Position numbers and translations under genes: made by a program
Notes under the pieces: generated by a model
What the model was told of the DNA's origin: nothing
Seen by the model: the letters and a program-made list of their open reading frames with translations, nothing else
Database searches by the model: none
Assembly: GCA_001799995.1 (NCBI GenBank)
Contig: MGUK01000097.1
Location: forward strand, 1 to 64,000
DNA: 64,000 nt
Direction of reading: 5' to 3'
Source of the DNA: Elusimicrobia bacterium GWF2_62_30
GTDB taxonomy: Bacteria > Elusimicrobiota > Elusimicrobia > Elusimicrobiales > UBA9959
Part shown: in pieces, positions 8,101 to 16,503 of the stretch
Numbering within the stretch: the first letter of the stretch is position 1
How the letters are laid out: every line of letters starts with the position of its first letter

Positions 8101-10915
8101 GGAAGGTGGACACCACGGTATCTTTAACCTCGGTCACCCACTCCAGCCGCCCGCCCAGGCCCGCGCGTTTCGCGCTCAGCCACTGGCGCTTGGTCAGTTT
8201 AGCCACGCTCTTAATCCCTTCGACAGGCGAGCCGTCGGGATGCACGGTTATTATCTGCGCGCTCCAGGGCTTGCCCGCCTCGACGAAGCCGCCGGAGGCT
8301 TTCACGCCGAAGTACAGGTCCGCTTTATGCACGTAGGCCGAGGCTCTGCCGAACAGGCGCTGGCGCTCCGGGTCGGTGACGCCGGCCTCGAAAGACGCGC
8401 GCACGGCGTTGCCGCCGCCTTTAAGGACCTTGTCTATTTTAACTTCCACCTCCGCTTTTCCCTTCGAGTCGAGCTCGGCGCCGCCGGAACCGGCCAGGCG
8501 GTCGATGGAGCCTTCCCTGGTTTCACGGCCGAAGGCAAAGCCGTCCTTACCGGGCGGCGCGTAGTAGGCGCTCTCCAGCCGCAGGGTCCAGTCGGCCTTG
8601 CTCTCGCTCATGGGCGCGCCGAACAGGTACCAGCCCTCGATAGCCGCGCGGAACTTGTCCCCGGCCAGGTAGGCGCCCTCCAGCGAGCGGACCTTCACTT
8701 CGAACACGGCGGGCTTAAACTCTTCCACGCGGAAGGTTTCGGTGAACAGGAAAGGGCGCTCTTTGCCCTGATAGCTGCGGTATTGGTCCTCTTCTTCGCC
8801 CTCCACGGCGCGGGCGGACGCGCGGTCGTCCTCGTAAGGCTCGGCGGCTTCCACGGTCCACACGCCGGTAGGAGCGCCTTCCGGCAGGTTATAGGCGTAG
8901 TCGAACGAGGAAAAGGCGTTATTAACCGGCACGGTGGTCTTGAAGACGCGGTTGCCCCGGGAATCGGTGACCGAGAGCTGCACTGCGCGGAAATCCAGCG
9001 CAGCCCAGTCCCCGCCGGACAGCTTGCGCCCTATGCCTTTCACGTCCACGGTCTCGCCGGGGCGGTAGATGCCGCGCTCGGTGAACAATGCCGCCGAATA
9101 GCGGCGGGGCCGCGGGTAATTGTCGTAATTGACGCTGAAGCGCCACGGCTCCACGCCGCCGGTCCACGAGGTGTTCAGCACCGCCGTGCCGTTCTTATGC
9201 CGCGCGAACACCCACAGCGAAGGCCGGCGCCAGCGCTCCCAGTCGGCCAGGCCCAGGCCCAGCCAGCCGGGCGCGTCGGCGAAGCCCTGCTTGTCGGTCG
9301 CCCCGGTCCAGAGCACCTTGTTGGCATCGTCGCGTATCTCCACCGGCACGCCGCCGGCCGCGCGGCCGGTGCGCAGGAAGCTGGTCCAGATCAGCGTGGA
9401 ATCCTGGGAGCTCTTAAGCGTCAGGCCGACGCGCGTGACATTGTCCAGCACGCGGTAAGGCTCGCCGCTTCCGAGGGTGGGCGCGCGCAGGAAGCCGAAG
9501 CCGCCCTCGTCCGGCCCAAAGACCCCGGCATAGTCCAGGAAGGTGCGGATGCGGATGTTGCGCTGGCCGGCGGACGGGTCCCAGTCTTTCGACACTTCGG
9601 AAGCCAGCAGGGTCTCGTCCTTCATTTGCCCGACGTAGAACGGGATGAAGTCCTCTTCCGGCACTTTCCCCTTCAGGACGTTCAGCACGCCGGCGTTAAC
9701 GGCGTCCACCGGGTGGCGCGCGGGCAGGTAGCCTTCCAGTACGCCGAAGCCGTACGGCGTGGAGAGCTGCGGACAGTAATCCCCGGTCGTCTGGGCGAAG
9801 TAAGCCTCCTTCTCCAGCTTATTGCCGAAGATGTCGGTGAGCTTGGGCGGGAGCTTGAAAGAATACGGCAGCGCCGGCTTAAAAGCGTCGGCGGGCAGGT
9901 AGTATTCCACCTGGCGCTTTTCGCTGTTGCGGTAGCCTTCGTACTGGCCCTCGCCTTCGGAATATTTGGGCAGCGCCACGGCCGGGACCACCACTAGTTT
10001 GGAATAGAACTCGGCGTTCTTGACCGGGTTGGACAGCGCCAGCTTGAACTCGTGCGGCAGGCAGCCGCCGGCGGGGGTCTCCGTCACCCTGAAGGTGTAG
10101 TACGGCTCGAAGTTGAGCATCCTGTCGCCGGCCAGCCCCAGGTTGCCGGCGCCGGCCAGCAGGCCTTTGCCGAACTTAAGCGCGTAGGCGTGGTCGGGCC
10201 TGAGCTTTGAGCCGGGCCTTATGGCCAGCACCGTGCCGGTGGAGACAGACTGCCAGGGCCGGTTCCATATCTTTTTTACTTCTTCGTCCTTGGCCAGCCT
10301 TATCCCGGCCGGGACTTCTTTCACCGTGCCGTCGGGCGCGGTCTCTTCCAGCTTTATGAAGTCGCGGGCCCGGGCCTGGTCCATCAACTGGTTGAAGGCG
10401 GCATACACCACCGTATCCAGCGGCAGCCAGCGCTGCTCGTCGTAAGGCGCGCTTTCACGCAGGGCCGGGCGCACCGTCCCGAAGAACCAGACCGCGTCCT
10501 CGTCCGTCTGCCCGCCGGTCGCGCTTTTCGCGCCGGCTTTAACCCTGGCCGCGTACAGCGTGGCCGGGGCCAGCGGCCCTTCAGGCTCGAAGGCCGCGGT
10601 CTGCGTACCCTGCCAGCGGCAGCGGCCGGCCACGGGTTTCAGTTCCCTGAATTTATCCAACTCGGCGGAGGATGAATCGATAAAATTATCGGTGGTTAGG
10701 ACGTCGCCTATTTCAAAAAGTTCCAGCGGGCAGTTCCCGCCCATTTTTTCGGCCGAGCTCAGGGCGCTCATCGGCTGGCTGAAAGTGGCCGCTATGGACC
10801 GCGCGGCGTTCATGTCGCTGATCTGTCCGGAAGGCGTTTTAGAGACCACCGTTACCTGCGCCGAAGCCGCCCCCGCCAGTTGCAGCAGCGACACGAAAAA
10901 TATGTATTTTTTCAT
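5192..10915 (-). CDS. Secreted bacterial alpha-2-macroglobulin with thioester motif
   Basis: This 1907-residue protein starts with a Sec signal peptide (MKKYIFFVSLLQLAGAASA, cleavage before QV). There is no lipobox Cys, so it is probably soluble in the periplasm rather than a lipoprotein. Macroglobulin-like domains follow, including the MG2-type ERGIYRPGETVDVKG block near residue 610. The thioester motif is YPYGCLEQ, with Cys at about residue 1424 and Gln at 1427, and it sits at the start of an alpha/alpha-toroid (complement-like) domain. Bacterial A2Ms trap proteases and are usually encoded beside the peptidoglycan synthase pbpC. That partner is absent here. The length is slightly above that of typical bacterial homologues. 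The bait region cannot be placed by eye. Confidence 0.93.
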   Translation of the reverse strand: MKKYIFFVSLLQLAGAASAQVTVVSKTPSGQISDMNAARSIAATFSQPMSALSSAEKMGGNCPLELFEIGDVLTTDNFIDSSSAELDKFRELKPVAGRCRWQGTQTAAFEPEGPLAPATLYAARVKAGAKSATGGQTDEDAVWFFGTVRPALRESAPYDEQRWLPLDTVVYAAFNQLMDQARARDFIKLEETAPDGTVKEVPAGIRLAKDEEVKKIWNRPWQSVSTGTVLAIRPGSKLRPDHAYALKFGKGLLAGAGNLGLAGDRMLNFEPYYTFRVTETPAGGCLPHEFKLALSNPVKNAEFYSKLVVVPAVALPKYSEGEGQYEGYRNSEKRQVEYYLPADAFKPALPYSFKLPPKLTDIFGNKLEKEAYFAQTTGDYCPQLSTPYGFGVLEGYLPARHPVDAVNAGVLNVLKGKVPEEDFIPFYVGQMKDETLLASEVSKDWDPSAGQRNIRIRTFLDYAGVFGPDEGGFGFLRAPTLGSGEPYRVLDNVTRVGLTLKSSQDSTLIWTSFLRTGRAAGGVPVEIRDDANKVLWTGATDKQGFADAPGWLGLGLADWERWRRPSLWVFARHKNGTAVLNTSWTGGVEPWRFSVNYDNYPRPRRYSAALFTERGIYRPGETVDVKGIGRKLSGGDWAALDFRAVQLSVTDSRGNRVFKTTVPVNNAFSSFDYAYNLPEGAPTGVWTVEAAEPYEDDRASARAVEGEEEDQYRSYQGKERPFLFTETFRVEEFKPAVFEVKVRSLEGAYLAGDKFRAAIEGWYLFGAPMSESKADWTLRLESAYYAPPGKDGFAFGRETREGSIDRLAGSGGAELDSKGKAEVEVKIDKVLKGGGNAVRASFEAGVTDPERQRLFGRASAYVHKADLYFGVKASGGFVEAGKPWSAQIITVHPDGSPVEGIKSVAKLTKRQWLSAKRAGLGGRLEWVTEVKDTVVSTFPFTASGSTETWTYTPAEGGYYILSVAGKDDDGRQAETQFSFYVFGKGDAWWAREDSDIIELVAEKYDYKPGETAKIMVKSPYTEAVALVTVEREGVLDRWTTTTKGGADFITVPIKEKYLPNAYVSVILFKGRAEEQKYSADGDSDLSKPQAKFGYAAFDVSPAGRRLVLELKSDKADYRPGKEVTLDIKAADETGRPVVSELTVFAVDEGVLSLTGYGTPDVFSAFYGARPLNVLTADSRLHVIGQRSYGEKGEARGGGGGASLAGIDLRSKFTPTAYWNPAVRTGANGRAQVKFSLPDSLTRFRLMAVANAGTRFGSGEARVTVSKPLMLRPSMPRLARAGDRFDCGVVVHNYAPTVSSVTVSLEASGGAVLVRGEDTRQVSVAAGKAAEVSWECSAEKPGATVFRFRAAAGTETDGLEWKLPVKTWEPREYAATSGVAQDRAEEALLRPYPGAEGDLLIGLSPTALNGLSEGARYLLEYPYGCLEQKLSRAMPVITGAELIGTFGLGGLGTLKEETQKVFDQLPNFQHPSGGFCYWTGGCARPDPYLSAYALEAAALAQKEKYKVDPEVLRRGADWLTQYLGSAQKEWAYPYNTSETYAARAYAVYALALHGRNMSAYFNQLYANRSQVPYLAKAYMVKAAVLLGVDAITVRKLADEIMSQARYSPAQLHFEDAEPMPWIHNTAVKTTAVMLDALLAARGGFPGDEKAVKWLTTEKKNKGRWRTTQENSWALRAFEAFYRRYEKETPGFMALVSKKGETGNLLMQAQFSGRGLDSAEKTFGFPALFGDGERADLSFSKTGTGRLYYTMRMGFVPAKRDQPASEGFELSKEIKPMDGSKSFKAGTRAVVTLTVKTPQDRTFVAINDPVAAGFEVVNTEFAVEGAEDARALRAKAERGGGWGEFERAERYDDRLLVFADYLTAGEHKYSYIVQATSPGVYYAPSGLVEGMYEPEVFGRTAGGSVEIIR

Positions 10916-10982
10916 TATATAACCCCTCCGGAAATCCGTCCCCCAATTATGCTTGTTTTAACCGCCCCTTGGCAACTTGCGC

Positions 10983-11049
10983 AGCCGGGGTCAGGCACTG
11001 GTGCCTGACCCTAGTTAACATAATGTCACCCGGCTGGGGTCAGACCCCA
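10983..11049. repeat. Nested palindromic (REP-like) element upstream of rlmN
   Basis: A perfect 11-base inverted repeat (GGGTCAGGCAC at 10988-10998 with its complement at 11101-minus-90, that is 11001-minus-0 to 11011 region) closes on a two-base loop at 10999-11000, and its right arm spans 11001-11011... A second palindrome, TGGGGTCAGACCCCA, lies at 11035-11049. An outer pair, AGCCGGG at 10983-10989 and CCCGGCT at 11029-11035, could enclose the first. The GGGGTCAGACCCC type resembles REP sequences associated with RAYT transposases. It ends 35 bases before the rlmN start, so it may also shape the 5' leader. Confidence 0.7.
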
Positions 11050-11084
11050 TGCCGTGCCGGGCGGGGATTTTGTAACATAAGGGC

Positions 11085-12110
11085 ATGAAGCCGGACATAC
11101 GCGACTTTACCCGGGCGGAACTGGAAGAGGAACTACTTTCCCTGGGCTTGAAGGCTACCCATGCGGGGCGCGTGTTCGAATGTCTTTATAAACAGGGTAT
11201 TACGGACTTTGAAGAGATGGCCGAGGTCCCGCCAAAAGTGCGCGCGGCCCTTGCCGGTAAATATTCGCTCTGCCCGTTCCCGCCGGCCGAGAAACGCGTC
11301 TCGCTGCTGGACGGCACCCAAAAGCTGCTTTTCAGGTTCCACGGCGGGGCCCCGGCGGAAAGCGTAATACTGCCCGGCAAAGGCCGGCTCTCCGCCTGCC
11401 TCTCCTCCCAGGCCGGCTGCGCCTGCGGCTGCACCTTCTGCGCCACCGGCGCGCTGGGGCTCAAGCGCGACCTGCGGCCCTCGGAGATAACCGCTCAGTT
11501 CGCCGCCTGCCTGCGCGAAGCCGGCGGCAGCCTGAGCAGCCTGGTCTTTATGGGCATGGGCGAACCGTTCCTGAACTGGGAGAACGTGAAAAAGGCCATC
11601 CTGATACTCTCCGACGGACGCAGCTGGAACTACTCGCAGGGTAAAATGACGGTGTCTACAGTCGGCATTGTGCCGGTGATAAACGAACTGGCTACCTCTA
11701 CGCTGAAAGTAAAGCTTGCCATCTCGGTAGTAGCGGCCGACGAGGTCCTGCGTGCAAAACTGGTCCCGATGCAGGCGAAATACCCGCTGAGCGAAGTGAT
11801 AGCCGCGGCGCGCTCCTACTGCCGGGCTCGCAAGGCGCAGGTCTTCTTCGAATATATTGTTTTTACCGGGGTCAACGATTCCGCCGCGGACGCGGAGAAA
11901 TTAATCAGGTTGATAAAGGGAATAGACTGCCGCGTGAACCTGATCCCCCACAACTCGCCCGCCGGCCGCACCGGCGACGGCGAACCTTCTGTCAAAACCA
12001 AGGCTTTCCAGAAACAACTGATCGCCGCCGGGCTGCGCACCTACCTCCGCCTGGAGAAAGGTTCGGACATCCTGGCCGCCTGCGGCCAGCTCGCCGCGAA
12101 GCTTCCTTAA
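11085..12110 (+). CDS. rlmN: Dual-specificity RNA methyltransferase RlmN
   Basis: This 341-residue radical SAM enzyme methylates C2 of A2503 in 23S rRNA and A37 in some tRNAs. The cluster-binding motif C-x3-C-x2-C is in GCACGCTFCATGALGLKR (about residues 107-124). It is followed by the SAM-binding VFMGMGEPFLN block and the family-typical TVSTVGIVPVI and NLIPHN segments. The second methyl-accepting Cys expected near the C-terminus is present in DILAACGQL (about residue 334). The length is slightly shorter than the E. coli protein. The stop is only 9 bases from the stop of the convergent flavoprotein gene. Confidence 0.96.
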   Translation: MKPDIRDFTRAELEEELLSLGLKATHAGRVFECLYKQGITDFEEMAEVPPKVRAALAGKYSLCPFPPAEKRVSLLDGTQKLLFRFHGGAPAESVILPGKGRLSACLSSQAGCACGCTFCATGALGLKRDLRPSEITAQFAACLREAGGSLSSLVFMGMGEPFLNWENVKKAILILSDGRSWNYSQGKMTVSTVGIVPVINELATSTLKVKLAISVVAADEVLRAKLVPMQAKYPLSEVIAAARSYCRARKAQVFFEYIVFTGVNDSAADAEKLIRLIKGIDCRVNLIPHNSPAGRTGDGEPSVKTKAFQKQLIAAGLRTYLRLEKGSDILAACGQLAAKLP

Positions 12111-12119
12111 ATTTCCCGG

Positions 12120-13424
12120 TTATTTATCTTCGGAGCGCGGCTCTTCCGGAGCGGCGGCAGACTCCCCGGCCAGGTAGCCGGTGGAAAACGCTTCCTGCAG
12201 GTTATAGCCGCCGGTGACGCCGTCGAGGTCCAGCACTTCGCCGCAGAAATACAGCCCGCGCACCAGGCGCGACTCCATCGTCTGCGGGTTCACTTCCGCC
12301 AGGCACACGCCGCCGCGCGTGACGGTGGCGTCCCGGAGCGGGCGCGGCCTGCTCAGGTTCAGCCTGAAACCGCCGAGCAGTTCCGCTATTCTCCGGCGCT
12401 CGGGGGCGGTGATGGAGGCGCATTTCCTGGTCCGGTCTATGCAGCAGCACCCTTCGAACACCGGCACGAGCGAGGCCGGCAGCGTGTCTTTAACATAGCT
12501 CGAGAAAAGCTTGGCGCCGTTAGCGGCGAAATAGCCCTGTATGGCCGCGGCCAGCTCTTCGGCATTCAGTTCCGGCTTCAGGTTTACGCAAAGCTCCACC
12601 CTGACGCCGGGCCTGGCCAACGCGTCCACGGCTGTGCCGCTCATAACAAGCAGCTGCGGGCCGGAGACGCCGAAATGTGTGAACAGCAGGTCGCCTTTAC
12701 CCGATGCCTCCTTCTTCCCGTTGACCAATATCGAAAGACTTACGTTCTGCAGCGTCAGGCCCTGCAGGTCTTTGATGAACGGCTCGTCCGATTCCAGCGC
12801 CGTCAGCCCGGGCCTGAGCGCGACGATGGTATGCCCGCCTTGTCTGGCTAGGGCATAGCCGTCTCCGGTGGAGCCCGTGGCCGGGTAGGACAGGCCGCCG
12901 GTGGCGATTATCACTTTATTGGCGCGCAAAGTCCGCCCGTCCGCTAGTTTTACGCCCGTTACCTGCGTCCCGCCGCCCAGCAGGCCTGAGGCCTGCGCGC
13001 CGAAAAGCTCCGTCACTTTGCCGCGGCCGAGATAACCTTGCAGCGCGTTCAGGACGCTTTGCGCCTTATCGTCGGCGGGGAAGATCTTGCCGTCCGGGTC
13101 GGTGCGCGTGTACACGCCGAAGGACTTCAAAAAACCGACCAGTTTTTCATTGGAGAAAACAGTAAGCGCCCGGTACAGGAATTTTCCGTTCCTGCCGAAA
13201 GCCGCGATAAAGCCTTTCAGGGCGGCGCTGTTGGTGACGTTGCACCTGCCCCCGCCCGTGAGCAGCAGCTTCAGCCCCAGGCGCTGGTTCTTTTCCAGCA
13301 GGATCACGCCGGCGCCCAGTTCGGCCGCGCGTCCCGCGGCCATCAAGCCGGCAGGCCCTCCGCCGATAACGATAACGTCGGCGTCACCTTGTTCTGCGCG
13401 TTTTATTTTTGGATCGGTCGACAT
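12120..13424 (-). CDS. HI0933/YhiN-family FAD-dependent oxidoreductase
   Basis: This 434-residue flavoprotein has an N-terminal dinucleotide-binding motif (VIVIGGGPAGLMAAGRAAEL, about residues 18-37), a second motif GGGRCNVTN typical of the HI0933 family, an ATGGLSYPATGSTGDGY block, and the C-terminal FAD-contacting segment GLYFCGEVLDLDGVTGGYN. The family is widespread; its physiological substrate is poorly defined, and it is sometimes named aminoacetone oxidase or BaiN-like. It stands alone on the reverse strand, convergent with rlmN. No clear ribosome-binding site precedes the ATG at 13424. Confidence 0.9.
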   Translation of the reverse strand: MSTDPKIKRAEQGDADVIVIGGGPAGLMAAGRAAELGAGVILLEKNQRLGLKLLLTGGGRCNVTNSAALKGFIAAFGRNGKFLYRALTVFSNEKLVGFLKSFGVYTRTDPDGKIFPADDKAQSVLNALQGYLGRGKVTELFGAQASGLLGGGTQVTGVKLADGRTLRANKVIIATGGLSYPATGSTGDGYALARQGGHTIVALRPGLTALESDEPFIKDLQGLTLQNVSLSILVNGKKEASGKGDLLFTHFGVSGPQLLVMSGTAVDALARPGVRVELCVNLKPELNAEELAAAIQGYFAANGAKLFSSYVKDTLPASLVPVFEGCCCIDRTRKCASITAPERRRIAELLGGFRLNLSRPRPLRDATVTRGGVCLAEVNPQTMESRLVRGLYFCGEVLDLDGVTGGYNLQEAFSTGYLAGESAAAPEEPRSEDK

Positions 13425-13550
13425 ATTTTAGCCGCGGCAGCATACAGTATCTCGAGGCAGCTTATTCCTTTTAGATTCTCTGTCATGCTCTTATAAGATT
13501 ATCCCAAAAATCCGCCGCTGGCGGAACGCCCGGACCCTGCCGCCGCGCCG

Positions 13551-15857
13551 TTAATACTGCCCGAGCTTTATCCCCCGCCTGGCGGCCGGCGCCGAAATAT
13601 CCCCGGGCGGGGCGCCCCGCATCTTCACCAGGATTATATCTTCTGTCAGCGCAGCTTCCCAGACCTTGCCTTCCAGCCAGCCCACGTCGTGCTTCTTTAT
13701 GAGGTCCGGCAGCCTCTCCTCCGCCGCCGCCAAAAATTCCTCAAATACTCCCGCCGGCATTTCTCTTAATTCTCCCGTTACCTGCAGGGCCAAAGCGCGC
13801 GGCAGGTCCGCCGGCGCCACTATCCACGAAGCGAACAGCTCTTCAGCCGCGGCCGACAGGACCGGGTCCGCCGCCGCCGCTTCGACGCTCAGCCCTTTCT
13901 TTTCGGCCAGCAGGGCCAGCGCCCGCATGGCCGAGCGGCGGGTAGCCCAGGCCCGCCGCTGCCAGGTCTTTTCCCTCAACTGCAGCACCGTATCGCCGTA
14001 TTTCTCCGGGCCGTCCCAGTAGGACAGAGTGCCGAAGAGATAGCGCCAGGCCCGGTAGGCGCGCTGCTCGTAGTCGGGCGTGAAGGGCGTTACCGCGGTT
14101 CCCTTGAGCAGCCGTACCAGTTCGGTGGACAGGAAAGCCCCGTCTTCCAGCACCCTGGCCGCCCGGGCCCGGCTCATCCTTACCGAGAAAGCGGGCGGGC
14201 GCGTCCTGAAAAAATTTTCCAGTTTCGCCAGCAGCCTTGCCTCCGCGGGCGACAGCGGGCTGAGGCGTTTTTCCTCCGCCGCCAGGTTCAGGGCGGACTT
14301 CTCGCCGATGGAGAGCCCCATCTTTTTCTCCACCGGCTGCCAGCCCGGCGGTACGCCCCCGCGTATCCACTCACCGAGGCCCCGCGCATAACCTTCAAGC
14401 TCGCGGTATTTTCCCCCGGCGTCCTGGCTGGCCAGGCTGGCCGTCTCCGCCGCCTTGTCCGTGGCCGGGCGGCGCACGGGGAAGTCGGTAACCAGCACGG
14501 CGAAGCCGAGCCGCAGACCTTTACCCGCGAGCAGTTCCGCGGCCGGGCCCATTTCCACGTCGACGGTAGAGATACCGGCCGCCAAAGCCTGTGTTATCCA
14601 GAGCGGGGTTTCCTCCAGCGGAGAAACGGCGCTTTTATGCGGGCGGAAATCGGCCGCCGAACCCAGCGCATTAGGGATCTCCCGGCCGCCGCCGGCTATT
14701 ATATGCGAAGGGTAGACCAGGTCGTACAGGGGCCGCGCCTCCAGGGAGCCGCCCGAGCCGGCTATTACCACCGTTCTGATGCCGGTGGACTTTTCTACCA
14801 GGTACCTGAGGCTCTCGCCCAGAGTTTCCCCGTAAAATGAGGAGCGCGCGGTTATGACGCCCCAGCGGCCGGCCCCGGCCGGCTGGTACACGTCCAGGCG
14901 CCAGTCGTCCGCGGCGTCGGAGAAGGAAGTGACGGACCAGGAGGACCAGTAGAGCCTGAAAGCCTCCCCGTAGCCGGTTATGACCCCTTCCAGCCCGGCA
15001 CACCCGGACGGGTTGACGGTGCAGAGCCCGGACAGCCGCCGGTAATAAGGCTCATAGGCCGAGGCAGCTTCCGCCACCCTGATGCCCGGGGCTTTTTTAC
15101 CGGAATAATAGCGCTTCAGCAGCAGTTCGAAATGCCGCAGGTAGATGCGGCCCTCGAGATCGCTGAGCACCAGCTGCCTGCGCCCGTCTTCGCCTGTCAG
15201 CAGCCAGAGCTTCTTGGCGTAGCCGCTTATGGGCAGGTTCAGCGAAAGCAGCTCCGTCTTTTGGCCCGGCGGGGAAGGCAGGGCCGCCAGCGGCAGGTTG
15301 GAGAGGATTATCTCGTCGCCGGCCCCGAGCCGGTCCAGCAGGGCGGAGAGGGGCCCTATGCGGGAATACGCGTAGCCTGAGGCGCCCTTCCAGTTCACCA
15401 GCCCGGGATCTACGCCCGCCAGTTCCGGGGAGCCGTTCGCGTGGAAGACCAGGTCGGCGGGAGGCTTAACCGGTTCCGGCTGCGGCGCCTCCGCCCAGGC
15501 CGGCGCGTCCGACGGGTTTATATAGGCGCGGGCCGCGGCTATGGCGCGGCTTATACTTTCCCCGGCCGACCCGCCGCCGGGGATAAGGCCGGCGGCCGCG
15601 TCGAACAGCTCGGCCTGGCCGGGATTTCCCCGCGCCGCCAGCTCCTTCAGCGCGGCCGCGGCAACAGCGGGGTCCCGCGCGGCCAGCACAGCCCTGGAGG
15701 CCGGTGTCTTCCGGAGCTCATAAGTTATGGCCTCATAAAAAACTTCAGCGCTGCGCAGCCTGAGTTCGTACGCGGCGCCGGAGTCCAGCCCGGCCAGGGC
15801 GGAAAGCGGCGCCAGCGCAATGACCGCGCAGAACAGGAAAGATCTTATTAGTCGCAT
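13551..15857 (-). CDS. Secreted protein with a nucleoside-phosphorylase-like segment
   Basis: This 768-residue protein begins with a clear Sec signal peptide (MRLIRSFLFCAVIALAPLSA, cleavage soon after at ALAG). That is why I placed the start at the ATG at 15857 rather than at a GTG 75 bases upstream. The middle region (about residues 340-480) contains GIRTVVIAGSGGSLEARPL and then STVDVEMGPAAELLAGKGL followed by FAVLVTDFPV. This order resembles the end of the nucleoside phosphorylase fold, where an EME-SA motif precedes a strand ending in SD. The N-terminal and C-terminal parts are not recognised; the C-terminal 250 residues look helical. No lipobox is seen. The enzymatic assignment is inference only. 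Confidence 0.75.
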   Translation of the reverse strand: MRLIRSFLFCAVIALAPLSALAGLDSGAAYELRLRSAEVFYEAITYELRKTPASRAVLAARDPAVAAAALKELAARGNPGQAELFDAAAGLIPGGGSAGESISRAIAAARAYINPSDAPAWAEAPQPEPVKPPADLVFHANGSPELAGVDPGLVNWKGASGYAYSRIGPLSALLDRLGAGDEIILSNLPLAALPSPPGQKTELLSLNLPISGYAKKLWLLTGEDGRRQLVLSDLEGRIYLRHFELLLKRYYSGKKAPGIRVAEAASAYEPYYRRLSGLCTVNPSGCAGLEGVITGYGEAFRLYWSSWSVTSFSDAADDWRLDVYQPAGAGRWGVITARSSFYGETLGESLRYLVEKSTGIRTVVIAGSGGSLEARPLYDLVYPSHIIAGGGREIPNALGSAADFRPHKSAVSPLEETPLWITQALAAGISTVDVEMGPAAELLAGKGLRLGFAVLVTDFPVRRPATDKAAETASLASQDAGGKYRELEGYARGLGEWIRGGVPPGWQPVEKKMGLSIGEKSALNLAAEEKRLSPLSPAEARLLAKLENFFRTRPPAFSVRMSRARAARVLEDGAFLSTELVRLLKGTAVTPFTPDYEQRAYRAWRYLFGTLSYWDGPEKYGDTVLQLREKTWQRRAWATRRSAMRALALLAEKKGLSVEAAAADPVLSAAAEELFASWIVAPADLPRALALQVTGELREMPAGVFEEFLAAAEERLPDLIKKHDVGWLEGKVWEAALTEDIILVKMRGAPPGDISAPAARRGIKLGQY

Positions 15858-16503
15858 GAGGCGCTTTAAGAAAACCCACCGGCCGGCTTCGCAGCCAGGA
15901 TAGAGAGCGGCAGCGATAACCGGGTTGTTCACTATTCTACCAAAACAATGCCACCGAGCTTCCCCGGCGGTTTAACCTGAAAGTTGCAGTTGCAACTTTC
16001 CGCCCGCATAGCGGGCGCCCTTCGGGAGGTATACACCTCGTCGGGCCGGGCGCGCATAGCGCTGGGCCCTCCGCCCGCTGCCCTATGGGCGTGCCGCATC
16101 AGGAGCTATGCTCATCAGGCGGCCTTCGCGGGGAATCCTGCAGAATGATTCTGTTCCCTGATTTTCACAATGAGAATTATACTGAACTGCAGGATTCAGG
16201 TTAACCATTCAACGGTGTGAAAGCTATTTAGCCCTGCCCGAATAACATCGGAGCGGGCAAATGCGTTCGCATGAGCATAAGCCTGGTTTTATTTTCATTT
16301 GAAAAACATATTTTCAAATGAGAATATTTTTCGCCACTTTAAACCCAGGCAGCAGATCGATAGAAACCTCTGGCCATCCGATGAAAACAGTAAAAAAACG
16401 TTCCGCCGGCAGCGTTGGCATAAAAGTTGCACTGTATCGGCTGTACGCAGAACCGGAGAGGGTGGGCTCAATACCGGAATTCAAAGCCAGAACGGAGAAA
16501 ACA
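15858..16503. other. Palindrome-dense spacer
   Basis: No gene is recognised in these 646 bases. They hold a series of inverted repeats: GAAAGTTGCA/TGCAACTTTC at 15979-16000; CGCCCGC/GCGGGCG at 16001-16017; GAGGT/ACCTC at 16026-16039; GAATCCTGCAG/CTGCAGGATTC at 16133-16143 and 16187-16197 around a 43-base AT-richer interior; ATGCG/CGCAT at 16261-16272; and CATTTGAAAA/TTTTCAAATG at 16296-16320. The last is AT-rich, unlike the rest of the window, and could be an operator or terminator-like hairpin in the leader of the following Cys-rich gene. Confidence 0.6.

Noticed and set aside
16318-16503. N-terminal extension of the Cys-rich protein
   Set aside because: The frame is open, but the extension passes through a palindrome, has no signal-peptide character, and an ideal ribosome-binding site precedes the ATG at 16504.
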